64,000 nt of DNA from Gottfriedia luciferensis (GCF_001712755.1 NZ_MDKC01000037.1:124001-188000), one strand, 5' to 3'; numbered from the stretch's first letter, positions 35,983-47,342 are shown. Notes: a model not told the origin generated them from the letters alone. Made by a program: numbers and translations.

Positions 35983-36471
35983 CTATAAAATAATCTTCTT
36001 GATTGATGTAATTGGTGTTTCTTTATTTGTGCCATCAGCAAAATATAAATGTACTGGCCCATCTTCAAGGATTCTCTTGCCATTGTATGAAAATGCTAAA
36101 TAACTTTCATATACAGTTTCAAAAGGTAATTTTATTAATTCATCTTCTGTTTCGATTGTAACTTCTGAATTACGATTTTTCGGATTACTATTATCTATAA
36201 AATATGAAAATGGCATTGCATACGATTCCTTAAGCCATTCTTTTTTTTGAGTAGCGTATAAAGGGCTATTATCAACCTTTGCACCTTCAACAATTTCACG
36301 ATCCCAATGCTTTGAAACACTTTTCGTATATTGCTCAAGCTCATCAACCTTTTTCAAATCACCAGCTAACAAACTATCTAACTTAACCTTTCTTTCATCA
36401 AAAATCCAAACACTTGGATCAATCGTTAACGGAAACTCCACATTACCTGTTAATTGAAAAACATCACTCAT
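35983..36471 (-). CDS. Conserved hypothetical protein
   Basis: 162 residues, soluble. The N-terminal FQLTGNVEFPLTIDPSVWIFDERKV and C-terminal FETVYESYLAFSYNGKRILEDGPVHLYFADGTN give it the look of a protein with two conserved ends; the latter resembles beta-sandwich segments seen in molybdopterin-binding oxidoreductase-like domains, but this is weak. AAGGGG precedes the ATG. Function not assigned. Confidence 0.72.
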   Translation of the reverse strand: MSDVFQLTGNVEFPLTIDPSVWIFDERKVKLDSLLAGDLKKVDELEQYTKSVSKHWDREIVEGAKVDNSPLYATQKKEWLKESYAMPFSYFIDNSNPKNRNSEVTIETEDELIKLPFETVYESYLAFSYNGKRILEDGPVHLYFADGTNKETPITSIKKIIL

Positions 36472-36803
36472 ACCAAAACCCCTTCTATGTACTAAGTCTA
36501 ACTATAGTGTACGACTATTTTAAGTAAAAAGACAAACAATTGAACAATATAGGCACTTATTTTCATTTAATTTTTTTATGTTTTCAACTTTTTTATAGTG
36601 ATTATCTAGAGCGTTCTTTTATTGTAGAAATTAGATTTTTATTTAAAATTACATCCTAACATAAGAAAACTCTAATAAATAAACTGTTGCAAAAATATAA
36701 TTTTCTAAAATACATATTTGTAAAACTTTTGATTTAAGTTGATTTTTCCTAAAAAGAACTATAATATTAAATAGATAGCTTGTACGGAAGCGGAGGGAGA
36801 AAA
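36472..36803. other. ylaN upstream region
   Basis: About 330 AT-rich bases holding the leaders of two divergent genes. A minus-strand open frame here has no ribosome site. No specific site is recognised. Confidence 0.4.
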
Positions 36804-37094
36804 TTGAGGTCTGATGCTGTAACAGATTACAAAGACAAAGCATTTGAATTATTAAAAAAAGATGCTGAAAAAATATTAAAATTAATAAATGTGCAACTTG
36901 ATCATTTAACGATGCCACAATGCCCTCTATATGAAGAGGTTTTAGATACTCAAATGTTTGGATTATCAAGGGAGATTGATTTTGCTTCTCGTTTAGGTTT
37001 AATTGAAGCAGAACAAGGAAGAGAACTTCTTTCTGAACTAGAGCGTCAACTTTCTGCTCTACATGAAGCGTTTACAGATCAAAAGAATAAATAA
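36804..37094 (+). CDS. ylaN: YlaN, iron-linked Fur-interacting protein
   Basis: 96 residues. [39 protein letters not shown] and [13 protein letters not shown] match B. subtilis YlaN nearly exactly. YlaN is needed for growth at low iron and has been reported to bind Fur and iron. TTG 36804 follows GGAGGG; the earlier ATG at 36780 has no site. Confidence 0.94.
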   Translation: MRSDAVTDYKDKAFELLKKDAEKILKLINVQLDHLTMPQCPLYEEVLDTQMFGLSREIDFASRLGLIEAEQGRELLSELERQLSALHEAFTDQKNK

Positions 37095-37105
37095 TTATTT
37101 GCAAC

Positions 37106-37140
37106 AAAAGTTCAAACAATAAATGTTTGAGCTTTTTTTT
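37106..37140 (+). terminator. ylaN terminator
   Basis: AAAAGTTCAAACA / TGTTTGAGCTTTT (one mismatch), T8. Confidence 0.86.
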
Positions 37141-37270
37141 GTGAATTTTTTTAATTGTTATAAGTAATAAATCTATTAATCTATGTTACAATGTTTTTAT
37201 TTAAAAAGGGAATTTAGCAAAATAGTTGAATACATAAAGTATAATTAATCAAAGCAGGGATGATTAAGTA

Positions 37271-38413
37271 ATGTTAAAAAAATATTTGAAAAATATTGAT
37301 TATATGATTTTTGTTCCATTATTAGTGTTGTGTTTATTTGGATTAATTATGGTGTATAGTGCAAGCTCACCATTACCATCCATTCGTTATCAAAGTGAAC
37401 ATTGGCCAAGTGACTATTTCTTTCATAAGCAATTAATTGCATTTGAAGTAGGGATGTTTGCATTTGTTTTTTTAATGTTTCTACCTGCAACTTTCTTTAG
37501 AAAAAGAATTGCCATGATATTAAATATAGGGGTAAGTATAGGATTACTTATTGCAGTTCTACTCTTTGGTGAAGTTAGAAATAATGCAAAAAGCTGGGTA
37601 TTTGGAATTCAACCAGCTGAGTTAATCAAATTAGGGTCAATCGTTCTATTAGCAGGATGGTACTCCAAAAGACAAAAACGAATTACAAAGAACTGGAAAA
37701 TGCTATTTGCTCCATGGAGCATAGTAGCTATTTATATCATTCTATTGAGATTACAACCGGATACAGGTACAGCTTTATTAATAATCGGTACTTGTGCTGT
37801 CGTTTCGTTTTGTAGTGGTTTTATTGTAAAGAGATTAATTCTCTTATTCGTTGGTGGCATTGGATTACTATATCCATTAATTAGTATTTGTATCAGTTTA
37901 GGGATCGGTTTAACAGATGTACAAGTTAATCGATTTTTAGCTTTCCGAAATCCTTTTGACTATGCACAAGGAATCGGATTTCAAATCGTAAATTCACTAA
38001 TAGCATTTGCCAATGGTGGACTTACTGGAGTTGGATTAGGTAAAAGTATTCAAAAATTAGGTTATTTACCTGAACCTCATACCGACTTTATTCTAGCAAT
38101 AATCGGTGAAGAAACAGGTTTAATAGGAGTAATTGTAGTTATTTTATGTATATTCATAATTGTTTGGCGTGGATTGTTAATAGCTCATCAATCAAAGGAT
38201 TCTTTTGATTCATTATTAGCTACAGGGATTAGTGCAATCATCGTCATTCAATCATTTATAAATATTGGAGGAGTCACTTCGTTAATTCCACTTACGGGTG
38301 TTCCGTTACCTTTTGTTAGTTATGGAGGAACTTCATTAATCGTTATGCTTTCGATGGTTGGTATTTTAATGAATATTTCAATACGAAATAAGATTCATAA
38401 AGAAACTTTATAA
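37271..38413 (+). CDS. ftsW: FtsW-type SEDS glycosyltransferase
   Basis: 380-residue membrane protein with about ten segments. MVYSASS near the N-terminus, LRLQPDTGTALLI, PEPHTDFILAIIGEE and the closing PLPFVSYGGTSLIVMLSMVGILMNI are SEDS signatures. It polymerises septal peptidoglycan glycan strands with a class B PBP. Assignment to FtsW rather than RodA rests on its place before pycA (ylaO in B. subtilis). Confidence 0.92.
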   Translation: MLKKYLKNIDYMIFVPLLVLCLFGLIMVYSASSPLPSIRYQSEHWPSDYFFHKQLIAFEVGMFAFVFLMFLPATFFRKRIAMILNIGVSIGLLIAVLLFGEVRNNAKSWVFGIQPAELIKLGSIVLLAGWYSKRQKRITKNWKMLFAPWSIVAIYIILLRLQPDTGTALLIIGTCAVVSFCSGFIVKRLILLFVGGIGLLYPLISICISLGIGLTDVQVNRFLAFRNPFDYAQGIGFQIVNSLIAFANGGLTGVGLGKSIQKLGYLPEPHTDFILAIIGEETGLIGVIVVILCIFIIVWRGLLIAHQSKDSFDSLLATGISAIIVIQSFINIGGVTSLIPLTGVPLPFVSYGGTSLIVMLSMVGILMNISIRNKIHKETL

Positions 38414-38493
38414 AATCTTCAAAAATGCATTTTGAAAAAAGTTTATTCTTAATTTATTGATAATTATCTTTCATAAATACAGGAGGCTTACAA

Positions 38494-41400
38494 ATGACTT
38501 ACACGAAACAGATTAAAAAAGTTCTTGTTGCTAACCGAGGTGAAATTGCAATTCGAGTATTTCGAGCATGCACTGAGTTAGGAATTAGAACAGTTGGTAT
38601 TTATTCTAAAGAAGATGAAGGGTCATATCACCGTTATAAAGCTGACGAAGCATATATAGTTGGAAAAGGTAAAAAGCCAATTGATGCTTATCTAGATATT
38701 GAAGGTATTATTGAAATTGCAAAGAAAAACGATGTAGATGCAATTCATCCAGGATATGGATTCTTATCAGAAAATATTAAATTTGCTCAAAGATGTGAAG
38801 AAGAGGGAATTATTTTTATCGGACCATATTCAAGACACTTAGATATTTTTGGAGATAAAATTAAAGCAAAGAAGCAAGCTCTTCAAGCTAATTTGCCAAT
38901 CATTCCTGGGAGTAATGGTCCAGTAAACTCATTGGATGATGTAAAGGAATTTGGTGAAACTTATGGATTCCCGATTATTATTAAAGCTGCTCTAGGTGGT
39001 GGCGGTCGTGGAATGAGGATTGTCCGTACGAATGCAGGAGTAAAAGATGCATACGAGCGTGCTAAGTCTGAAGCAAAAGCTGCTTTTGGTAATGATGAAG
39101 TTTATGTTGAGAAGTTTATTGAAAATCCAAAGCATATTGAAGTTCAAATATTAGGGGATAACCAAGGGAATATCATTCATTTGTTTGAACGCGATTGTTC
39201 AATTCAAAGAAGACATCAAAAATTAGTTGAAGTTGCACCATGTACTTCGATTAGTGAAGATTTAAGAAATAGAATTTGCGACGCGGCTGTTCAATTGATG
39301 AAAGAAGTAGAATATGTTAACGCTGGTACAGTTGAATTTTTAGTTTCTGGTAATGATTTTTATTTTATTGAGGTTAATCCACGCGTACAGGTTGAACATA
39401 CAATTACTGAAATGATTACAGGAATTGATATTGTTCAAACACAGATCTTAATTGCACAAGGTAATAGTTTACATAGTGATAAAGTAGGAATACCATTACA
39501 AGATGAGATTCCAAGAATTGGTTTTGCGATTCAAGCACGTGTTACAACGGAGGACCCACTAAATAATTTTATGCCTGATACAGGAAAAATTATGGCATAT
39601 CGTTCAGGTGGAGGTTTTGGTGTAAGATTAGACACTGGTAACAGCTTCCAAGGTGCTGTTATTACACCTTACTATGATTCATTATTAGTAAAAGTTACAA
39701 CTCATGCATTGACATTCGAAGGCGCAATTGCGAAGTTAAATCGAAATTTAAAAGAATTCCGTATCCGTGGGATTAAAACAAATATTCCATTTTTAGAAAA
39801 TGTTACGACACACCCAGATTTCTTATCTGGTGAGTATAATACTTCATTTGTCGATTCATCTCCGGAATTATTTGTTTTTGCAAAAAGAAGAGACCGCGGA
39901 ACAAAATTATTAAATTATATCGGGAATGTAACAGTGAATGGATTTCCAGGTATATCGGTTAAAGAAAAACCAGCTTATGATGATATTATCATTCCAAATG
40001 TAAATCATATAAAAAATGCTGAAAGTGGAACTAAACAATTACTAGATAAATTAGGTGCGGATGAATTTTCGAAGTGGTTAAAAAATCAACCGAATGTTTT
40101 ATTTACAGATACAACGTTTAGGGATGCTCACCAATCACTGCTTGCAACGAGAATTCGTTCAAAAGACCTAATTACAGTAGCAGAACAAACTTCAAAATTA
40201 TTACCTAACTTATTCTCTATGGAAATGTGGGGCGGAGCAACTTTCGATGTAGCTTACCGTTTCTTAAATGAAGATCCATGGGAAAGATTATTAAATTTAA
40301 GAGAACAAGTTCCAAATGTATTATTCCAAATGCTTTTACGTGGATCAAATGCAGTTGGATATAAAAATTACCCTGATAATCTTGTTAAAAAGTTTATTGA
40401 AGCATCGGCTCAAGCTGGAATCGATGTATTTAGAATATTTGATAGTCTAAATTGGATTAAAGGGATGGAAGTTGCAATAGATGCTGTAAGAGAGAGTGGA
40501 AAGCTTGCTGAGGCATCGATCTGTTACACAGGAGATATATTAGACCCAACTAGAACAAAATATAATCTAGCGTATTATAAAGAGCTTGCAAAGGATTTAG
40601 AATCGGCTGGTGCACATATTTTAGCTATTAAAGACATGGCAGGTCTATTAAAGCCTCAGGCTGCTTATACGTTAATTAGTGAATTGAAGGATACTGTAGA
40701 TCTACCAATCCACTTACATACTCATGATACGAGTGGTAATGGTTTATACACATATGTAAAAGCAATAGAAGCTGGCGTAGATGTTGTAGACATCGCAATT
40801 GGAAGTATGTCTGGATTAACTTCTCAACCAAGTGCAAATAGTTTATATTATGCTCTAAAAGGTTCAAATAACGAGACAAACTTAAATATAAACGGCTTAG
40901 AGCAGTTATCAACATACTGGGAAGGCGTTCGTAAGTATTATAGTAGTTTTGAAAGTGGTATGGTTTCACCACATACAGAGGTTTATCAACATGAAATGCC
41001 AGGTGGTCAGTATTCTAACTTAAAACAACAAGCTAAAGGTGTTGGTTTAGGAGACCGATTTGAAGAAGTTAAGGATATGTATGGTAGGGTAAATCAACTA
41101 TTTGGAGATGTCGTTAAAGTAACACCTTCTTCAAAAGTTGTTGGAGATATGGCTTTGTTTATGGTTCAAAATAATTTAGACGAAGATTCTGTATATGAAA
41201 AAGGAGAGCATATCGATTTTCCTGATTCAGTAATCGAATTTTTTGAAGGAAAATTGGGACAACCTCATGGAGGATTTCCAAAGAGTTTACAACGTATCAT
41301 CTTAAAAGGCAGACAGCCATTAACTGAAAGAGCTGGTGAGTCATTAAAACCAATCGATTTTAAAGATGTTGAGGAGTATTTATTCAAGACGTTAAATCGC

Positions 41401-41943
41401 CAGGTTACTAATTTTGATATATTAGCTTATTGCCTATATCCTAAAGTATTTATTGACTATCAAAAAAATGTAGAAAGCTATGGAGACTTATCTGTACTTG
41501 ATACACCTTCTTTCTTCCATGGAATGAGACTGGATGAAGAAATTAAAGTAGATATTGAACGAGGTAAAACACTGATTGTTAAACTTGTTTCGATTGGTCA
41601 AGCTCAACCTGACGGAACAAGAGTAATATACTTTGAATTAAATGGTCAGCCTCGAGAAATAGTGGTTAAAGATTACTCTATTAAATCTACTGTCGTTCAA
41701 AAAAGAAAAGGGGACACTAGTAATCCAAACCATATTAACGCAACAATGCCAGGTACTGTTTTAAATGTACTAGTTAAAAAGGGAGATGTAGTTGAAAAAG
41801 GTCAAACTTTAGCAATTACAGAAGCAATGAAAATGGAAACTACTGTCCAATCTCCATTTACTGGTGTCATAAGAGACATTCTAATTACATCAGGAGAGAG
41901 TATTTCTACAGGTGATTTACTAATAGAACTAGATCAAAGATAA
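38494..41943 (+). CDS. pycA: Pyruvate carboxylase
   Basis: 1149 residues, the normal size. Biotin carboxylase domain (about 5-455) with GGGGRGMRIV and the ERDCSIQRRHQK segment, carboxyltransferase domain (about 530-800) with FRDAHQSLLATR and LHTHDTSGNG, and a C-terminal biotin carrier with EAMKMETTV. It makes oxaloacetate from pyruvate. In B. subtilis it is activated by c-di-AMP-free DarB, encoded at 5.3 kb here. AGGAGG precedes the ATG. Confidence 0.97.
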   Translation: MTYTKQIKKVLVANRGEIAIRVFRACTELGIRTVGIYSKEDEGSYHRYKADEAYIVGKGKKPIDAYLDIEGIIEIAKKNDVDAIHPGYGFLSENIKFAQRCEEEGIIFIGPYSRHLDIFGDKIKAKKQALQANLPIIPGSNGPVNSLDDVKEFGETYGFPIIIKAALGGGGRGMRIVRTNAGVKDAYERAKSEAKAAFGNDEVYVEKFIENPKHIEVQILGDNQGNIIHLFERDCSIQRRHQKLVEVAPCTSISEDLRNRICDAAVQLMKEVEYVNAGTVEFLVSGNDFYFIEVNPRVQVEHTITEMITGIDIVQTQILIAQGNSLHSDKVGIPLQDEIPRIGFAIQARVTTEDPLNNFMPDTGKIMAYRSGGGFGVRLDTGNSFQGAVITPYYDSLLVKVTTHALTFEGAIAKLNRNLKEFRIRGIKTNIPFLENVTTHPDFLSGEYNTSFVDSSPELFVFAKRRDRGTKLLNYIGNVTVNGFPGISVKEKPAYDDIIIPNVNHIKNAESGTKQLLDKLGADEFSKWLKNQPNVLFTDTTFRDAHQSLLATRIRSKDLITVAEQTSKLLPNLFSMEMWGGATFDVAYRFLNEDPWERLLNLREQVPNVLFQMLLRGSNAVGYKNYPDNLVKKFIEASAQAGIDVFRIFDSLNWIKGMEVAIDAVRESGKLAEASICYTGDILDPTRTKYNLAYYKELAKDLESAGAHILAIKDMAGLLKPQAAYTLISELKDTVDLPIHLHTHDTSGNGLYTYVKAIEAGVDVVDIAIGSMSGLTSQPSANSLYYALKGSNNETNLNINGLEQLSTYWEGVRKYYSSFESGMVSPHTEVYQHEMPGGQYSNLKQQAKGVGLGDRFEEVKDMYGRVNQLFGDVVKVTPSSKVVGDMALFMVQNNLDEDSVYEKGEHIDFPDSVIEFFEGKLGQPHGGFPKSLQRIILKGRQPLTERAGESLKPIDFKDVEEYLFKTLNRQVTNFDILAYCLYPKVFIDYQKNVESYGDLSVLDTPSFFHGMRLDEEIKVDIERGKTLIVKLVSIGQAQPDGTRVIYFELNGQPREIVVKDYSIKSTVVQKRKGDTSNPNHINATMPGTVLNVLVKKGDVVEKGQTLAITEAMKMETTVQSPFTGVIRDILITSGESISTGDLLIELDQR

Positions 41944-41957
41944 AAAGTACAATGTAT

Positions 41958-42010
41958 AGCGAAGTTAGAGAAGTTGCAGTAAAAGGACATCTCTTCTTCG
42001 CTTTAATTTT
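41958..42010 (+). terminator. pycA terminator
   Basis: AGCGAAG / CTTCGCT with additional AGAG/CTCT pairing, then TTTAATTTT. Confidence 0.65.
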
Positions 42011-42016
42011 AAATGT

Positions 42017-42063
42017 AAAAAAAGGTATTTCTTCTACAATTAAGTGGAAGAAATACCTTTTTT
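42017..42063. terminator. Bidirectional terminator, pycA / ctaA
   Basis: Long stem AAAGGTATTTCTTC / GAAGAAATACCTTT with A and T runs. Confidence 0.9.
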
Positions 42064-42997
42064 ATGAGATATTTTTATTTTGAAGTAACTCAGAATTTGA
42101 GCTTTTACTTCTTGTACAAACTAAACTTTGGAAACTAAATATTGCAAACAAGCATGAAATTAAAATGGCATGTGTTAATGCAACATAAATATTTAGGTTT
42201 GTAAAGACTATAACCGCTCCACAAATTACTTGAAGAGTAACAAGAATTAAAGATACAAACCATCCAAAATAAATGCCACGCTCATTACGATAGTATTTAT
42301 AAGCATGTACAAAAGCAATAATTACCCAGACGAATAAAAGAAATGCAGCGAATCGATGCCCCATTTGAATCCATTCATGAACTTGTGTGGGAATACCGTT
42401 GTTTGCTTTACTACATAATGGCCAGCTAGGACAAGCTAAGCTAGCATTTTCGTGACGGACAAGAGCGCCAGTATAAACTACTAAGTATGAATAAATCCAT
42501 AAACCGTAAGTATGAAATTTCATTCTTTTTCCGACATAAAAAGAATTTTTTTGATAATTGCGATCACGCTCGAAAATTAATAATGTTAACATGACTACAG
42601 CAGCAAAACAAATTAGAGAAATACCAAAATGAATTGCTTTTACAGCTGGGACTTGACCCCAAACAACCGCGGCTGCCCCAATTAATGCTTGAGCAACTAG
42701 AAAAATACAAGAAATGATTGCTAAAAACTTTGTTTCTCTTTTATGAGGAATGACAATCCAAGCAAGGACTGCTAATAATAAAACAAATATCCCAGCAAGG
42801 CCTGATGCTGCACGATGAGATAATTCAATGACAGTTTGAATAGTCAGATGATCAGGAATGATTTGACCTTTACAAAGAGGCCATGATCTTCCGCAACCGA
42901 GTCCAGAATTAGTCTTTGTTACGAGTGCACCACCCAATAAAACAATTAAAAGAATGAATGAGGTAATTAACGATACCCCTTTTAAAACACGTAGCAA
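42062..42997 (-). CDS. ctaA: Heme A synthase
   Basis: 311-residue membrane protein with eight helices; oxidises the heme O C8 methyl group to give heme A for the caa3 oxidase. The two Cys pairs are in [13 protein letters not shown] and [13 protein letters not shown], and conserved His residues in [24 protein letters not shown] and ALTHAI. TTG start after GGGTGG. Divergent from ctaB, as in B. subtilis. Confidence 0.95.
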   Translation of the reverse strand: MLRVLKGVSLITSFILLIVLLGGALVTKTNSGLGCGRSWPLCKGQIIPDHLTIQTVIELSHRAASGLAGIFVLLLAVLAWIVIPHKRETKFLAIISCIFLVAQALIGAAAVVWGQVPAVKAIHFGISLICFAAVVMLTLLIFERDRNYQKNSFYVGKRMKFHTYGLWIYSYLVVYTGALVRHENASLACPSWPLCSKANNGIPTQVHEWIQMGHRFAAFLLFVWVIIAFVHAYKYYRNERGIYFGWFVSLILVTLQVICGAVIVFTNLNIYVALTHAILISCLFAIFSFQSLVCTRSKSSNSELLQNKNIS

Positions 42998-43396
42998 GTA
43001 TATCCACCCACTTTTATAAAATAATAATAATTTTAAAATTTAATTATTAAAAAAATTATTCTGTAAATAATACTTCTATATCATATAAGATTACGACATA
43101 AAATTCAAAGGTAACCTTCATATTTAGACATAATATTTGTTTTTTCTTAACTTTGAATGTATTCATTTTTGAAATATAGAAATAATTAATTTTATAATTA
43201 AATAGTATTTAGTATTGAAAAGATAGGCTGTTTACGTTAAAATTTTTTTGAAACGTACACAATTTGTTCATATATTTATCACAAAAATTTCATTGAATTT
43301 AGTTTAATAGAAGTATGTCTAAATTAAAAACTCATTATGAACCATTAAAAAATGGGTATGAAAAATGAAGTTTTGCAAAAAAAGAGGAGGATTGAC
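42998..43396. other. ctaA-ctaB divergent regulatory region
   Basis: About 400 very AT-rich bases between divergent genes; must contain both promoters. In B. subtilis this region answers to ResD. I cannot fix a promoter or a ResD site with confidence. Confidence 0.5.
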
Positions 43397-44317
43397 TTGG
43401 AACAATTAGCTAATAATGTTTCTAATAACGAAGAAACTAATCATCCTTCTAGTTCACTAAAGAAAGATTTACTTTCTTTAATGAAAATAGGGATCGTAAA
43501 CTCTAATATACTGACAACTTTTACAGGTATCTGGTTAGCAATCCAAATAAATGGATTAGATATATTAGATTATTTACCAAAAGCAATTATTACTGTAATT
43601 GGTTCATCACTTATTATTGCGGGATCATGTGTAATCAATAACTATATTGATCGTGATATTGATCCATATATGGAGAGAACGAAAAACAGACCGACTGTAA
43701 CCGGTAATATTAAACCAAGCGTTACAATTTCGATTGGTATTCTTTTATTAATTGTGGGCTTTACTTTTATGGCTTTCACAACCTTAATGGCTGTTGTATA
43801 TGCATTTATTGGTGCATTTACATATATCGTACTATACACTCTTTGGACGAAACGTAATTACACGTTAAACACAGTAGTAGGTAGTATATCTGGTGCAGCA
43901 CCCCCATTAATTGGATGGGCAGCAATCGATGCGAATTTGCATCCAATTGCTTGGATGCTGTTTTTAATCATGTTTATATGGCAACCACCTCATTTCTTAG
44001 CACTTGCGATGAGACGTTCTGAAGAATACAAAAGAGCGGGAATTCCAATGCTACCAGTCGTTTACGGATTTGAAATGACGAAACGTCAAGTGATGATTTG
44101 GGTATTATGTTTATTACCACTGCCATTTTACATGCAAGCTCTAGGTTTACCATTTATTATTTTTGCAACAATATTGAATATTGGATGGGTTATTTTAGGA
44201 TTATATTGTTATAAACAAAAGGATGATCAAAAGTTCTCTAAACTGATGTTTATATACTCCATAAACTATTTAACTCTTCTATTTATGTCAATGATTGTGT
44301 TTACAATTTCGTTTTAA
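43397..44317 (+). CDS. ctaB: Protoheme IX farnesyltransferase
   Basis: 306 residues (305 in B. subtilis); adds the farnesyl group to heme B to make heme O. The UbiA-family motif [19 protein letters not shown] (about 85-103) and [21 protein letters not shown] are present, with about nine membrane segments. TTG 43397 is chosen: AGGAGG is 6 bases before it and it gives the family length; 43352 would leave the ribosome site inside the gene. Confidence 0.95.
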   Translation: MEQLANNVSNNEETNHPSSSLKKDLLSLMKIGIVNSNILTTFTGIWLAIQINGLDILDYLPKAIITVIGSSLIIAGSCVINNYIDRDIDPYMERTKNRPTVTGNIKPSVTISIGILLLIVGFTFMAFTTLMAVVYAFIGAFTYIVLYTLWTKRNYTLNTVVGSISGAAPPLIGWAAIDANLHPIAWMLFLIMFIWQPPHFLALAMRRSEEYKRAGIPMLPVVYGFEMTKRQVMIWVLCLLPLPFYMQALGLPFIIFATILNIGWVILGLYCYKQKDDQKFSKLMFIYSINYLTLLFMSMIVFTISF

Positions 44318-44412
44318 TTAGGGGTATTACGGGGGATTTTTTTATTGTTTGTTTAATCTTATTTTTAAATAAGAATGAAACACTTTAAATTGAAAGAGGG
44401 GGAAGTATACTT

Positions 44413-45453
44413 ATGAAACATTGGCGATTAGTCTCGCTAATTTCCTTGATAGCAGTTATTTTGAGTGCATGTGGACATGCAAATCAATCTACACTGAATC
44501 CTCAAGGTGAAGTAGCAAAAATGCAATACGATCTTATGAAGCTAAGTACGTTGATCATGGTATTCGTTGTTGCTGTAGTAACAGTTCTTTTCCTTTACGT
44601 AATCGTGAAATATCGTCACCGTAAAGGTCAAGAGAATATTATTCCAAAGCAAGTAGAAGGTAATCATTTCTTAGAGCTTCTTTGGACAATTATTCCTGTT
44701 ATTTTACTTATTATTTTAGCAGTACCAACAGTATCACAAACGTTTAAGCTTTCAGATGAGAAGCAAATAGCAAAAGATGAGAAGAAAAAAGATGCAATTG
44801 TTATTAATGTAAATGCTCATCTTTTCTGGTGGGAATTTGAGTATCCAAAACAAAAATTCATTACTTCTCAAGACATGTATATCCCAGTTGGTAAAAAAGT
44901 TATCTTAAACCTTAAAGGTCAAGATATCAAACACTCATTCTGGGTACCATCATTAGCAGGTAAGCTTGATACAAACGTTGAAGGCGAAAACAAAATGTGG
45001 CTTTCAGCGGATAAAGAAGGTACATATAATGGATTCTGTGCAGAGTTTTGTGGTCCTTCACATTCATTAATGCAATTTAAAGTTAAAGTTGTAAGTCAAG
45101 CCGATTACGATAAGTGGTTAGCTGATATGAAGAATCAGAAAGGTCAAGCTGTAACAGCAGATGCACAAGAAGGTGAAAAAATCTTCAAACAAAGCTGTAT
45201 TGGTTGTCATGCTGCAGATGCAAATGATACAAGACCACCTGCTGCACGACTTGCTCCAAACTTAGCTAACTTCGGTGATCGTGATATGGTTGCTGGTATT
45301 GCTAAAAATAATGAAGCAAACATCAAAAAATGGTTAACAAATCCGGAAGCTATGAAGCCAGGAAACCTTATGACAGGTAAATATGGTGACTTATCAGCTG
45401 ATCAGATTGATGCATTAACTGCATACTTAACTAGCTTAAAAATTGCAAAATAA
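44413..45453 (+). CDS. ctaC: caa3 oxidase subunit II with cytochrome c domain
   Basis: 346 residues: lipoprotein signal with lipobox LSAC (Cys about 20), two membrane helices, a CuA domain with HSFWVPSLAGKLD and CAEFCGPSHSLM, and a C-terminal cytochrome c domain with CIGCH. This is the electron entry subunit of the caa3 oxidase. ctaD follows after 32 bases in the operon ctaCDEF. Confidence 0.96.
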   Translation: MKHWRLVSLISLIAVILSACGHANQSTLNPQGEVAKMQYDLMKLSTLIMVFVVAVVTVLFLYVIVKYRHRKGQENIIPKQVEGNHFLELLWTIIPVILLIILAVPTVSQTFKLSDEKQIAKDEKKKDAIVINVNAHLFWWEFEYPKQKFITSQDMYIPVGKKVILNLKGQDIKHSFWVPSLAGKLDTNVEGENKMWLSADKEGTYNGFCAEFCGPSHSLMQFKVKVVSQADYDKWLADMKNQKGQAVTADAQEGEKIFKQSCIGCHAADANDTRPPAARLAPNLANFGDRDMVAGIAKNNEANIKKWLTNPEAMKPGNLMTGKYGDLSADQIDALTAYLTSLKIAK

Positions 45454-45485
45454 ATTAATGGATATGAAGCAAAGGGGGTAATACT

Positions 45486-47342
45486 GTGAGTTCTGTAGCG
45501 AAAAAGAAACCACTATTGTGGGACTACTTAACGACAGTCGACCATAAGAAAATTGCAATCCTGTATTTAATTGCAGGCGGATTCTTTTTCTTAGTTGGTG
45601 GGATGGAAGCGTTATTTATTCGTATACAATTAATTAAGCCAGACAACACATTTTTAGTTGGTGATGCTTATAACCAAGTATTAACAATGCATGGTACAAC
45701 AATGATTTTCTTAGCGGCGATGCCGATGATCTTTGCATTTTTTAACGCGGTAGTACCTTTACAAATTGGTGCTCGTGACGTAGCTTTCCCGTTTTTAAAT
45801 TCTTTAGGTTTCTGGTTATTCTTCGTTGGTGGAGTTTTCTTAAACCTAAGTTGGTTCTTAGGTGGAGCGCCTGACGCAGGTTGGACTTCATATGCGACAC
45901 TAGCTCTACACAGTAAATCACATGGTGTAGACTTCTACTTATTAGGTCTACAAATTTCAGGTATTGGTACATTAGCAGGTGGTATTAACTTCTTAGCAAC
46001 GATTATTAACATGCGTGCTCCAGGGTTAACATACATGCGTATGCCACTATTTACTTGGACAGTTTTTGTAACATCAGCACTTATTTTATTTGCGTTCCCG
46101 GCATTAACAATCGGGTTAGCGTTATTAATGTTTGACCGCCTATTTGGAACTGCATTCTTTGATGCATCTTTAGGTGGAAACTCAATGATCTTTGAACATT
46201 TATTCTGGATTTTCGGACATCCAGAGGTTTACATTCTTATATTACCGGCATTTGGTATCTTCTCAGATATCATTCCAGCATTTTCAAAGAAACGTTTATT
46301 CGGTTACTCTTCAATGGTATTCGCAACAGTTTTGATTGGTTTCTTAGGATTCATGGTATGGGCTCACCATATGTTTACAGACGGTCTTGGTGCAGTAGCA
46401 AATGCAATTTTCGCTGTTGCAACAATGGCAATTGCAGTTCCTACAGGGGTTAAAATCTTTAACTGGTTATTAACAATGTGGGGCGGACAAATTCGTTTTA
46501 CAACACCAATGCTTTGGTCAGTTGCTTTTATTCCATCATTCGTTCTAGGTGGGGTAACTGGTATTATGAACGCTGCAGCTCCTGCTGACTATCAATTCCA
46601 TGATAGTTATTTCGTAGTAGCTCACTTCCACTACGTAATCGTAGGTGGGGTAGTATTTGGTCTATTTGCCGGTGCACATTACTGGTGGCCAAAAATGTTT
46701 GGTAAAATCTTAAATGAAACATTAGGTAAAATTACATTCTTTTTATTCTTTATTGGTTTCCATTTAACATTCTTTATCCAACATTTCTTAGGTTTAATGG
46801 GTATGCCTCGTCGTTACTTTACATATTTACCTGGACAAGGCTTAGATACAGGAAACATGATCAGCTCAATCGGAGCAATGTTCATGGGTCTAGCTACAAT
46901 CGTTATGTTAATCAACGTAGTTTATACAGCAATTAAAGGTAAGAAAGCTGCTGGAGATGCATGGGGTGTAGGTCGTACACTTGAGTGGTCAATTCCTTCT
47001 CCTGCACCAGAATATAACTTTGCTCAAATTCCATATGTACGTGGATTAGACGCTCTATGGGTAGAAAAAATAGAAGGAGACGGCAAAATGACACCTGCTG
47101 AACCACTAGGTGATATTCATATGCCAAACTCATCTATTTTACCGTTTGTTATGTCAGTTGGCTTATTTATTGCAGCATTTGGGGCATTGTATAATGACCA
47201 ACTTAAGAATCACACTGCAGTTGGTGTTTTAATTCTTGGCTTAGTTATTACATTCGGTTCAATGTTCTTACGTTCTTGGATTGATGATCATGGATTCCAT
47301 ATCCATAAAGAAGACATAGCTGATGAGGGGGTTGAGGCATAA
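45486..47342 (+). CDS. ctaD: caa3 oxidase subunit I
   Basis: 618 residues, 12 or more helices. Ligands for heme a, heme a3 and CuB: MHGTTMIF, FGHPEVYILILP (with the His-Tyr pair), WAHHMFTDG and HDSYFVVAHFHYVIVGG. It reduces oxygen and pumps protons. GTG start after AAGGGGG; its stop overlaps the ctaE start. Confidence 0.97.
   Translation: MSSVAKKKPLLWDYLTTVDHKKIAILYLIAGGFFFLVGGMEALFIRIQLIKPDNTFLVGDAYNQVLTMHGTTMIFLAAMPMIFAFFNAVVPLQIGARDVAFPFLNSLGFWLFFVGGVFLNLSWFLGGAPDAGWTSYATLALHSKSHGVDFYLLGLQISGIGTLAGGINFLATIINMRAPGLTYMRMPLFTWTVFVTSALILFAFPALTIGLALLMFDRLFGTAFFDASLGGNSMIFEHLFWIFGHPEVYILILPAFGIFSDIIPAFSKKRLFGYSSMVFATVLIGFLGFMVWAHHMFTDGLGAVANAIFAVATMAIAVPTGVKIFNWLLTMWGGQIRFTTPMLWSVAFIPSFVLGGVTGIMNAAAPADYQFHDSYFVVAHFHYVIVGGVVFGLFAGAHYWWPKMFGKILNETLGKITFFLFFIGFHLTFFIQHFLGLMGMPRRYFTYLPGQGLDTGNMISSIGAMFMGLATIVMLINVVYTAIKGKKAAGDAWGVGRTLEWSIPSPAPEYNFAQIPYVRGLDALWVEKIEGDGKMTPAEPLGDIHMPNSSILPFVMSVGLFIAAFGALYNDQLKNHTAVGVLILGLVITFGSMFLRSWIDDHGFHIHKEDIADEGVEA

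Noticed and set aside
43258-43272. AAACGTACACA as a catabolite-response element before ctaB
   Set aside because: Spacing does not fit the 14-base cre consensus.
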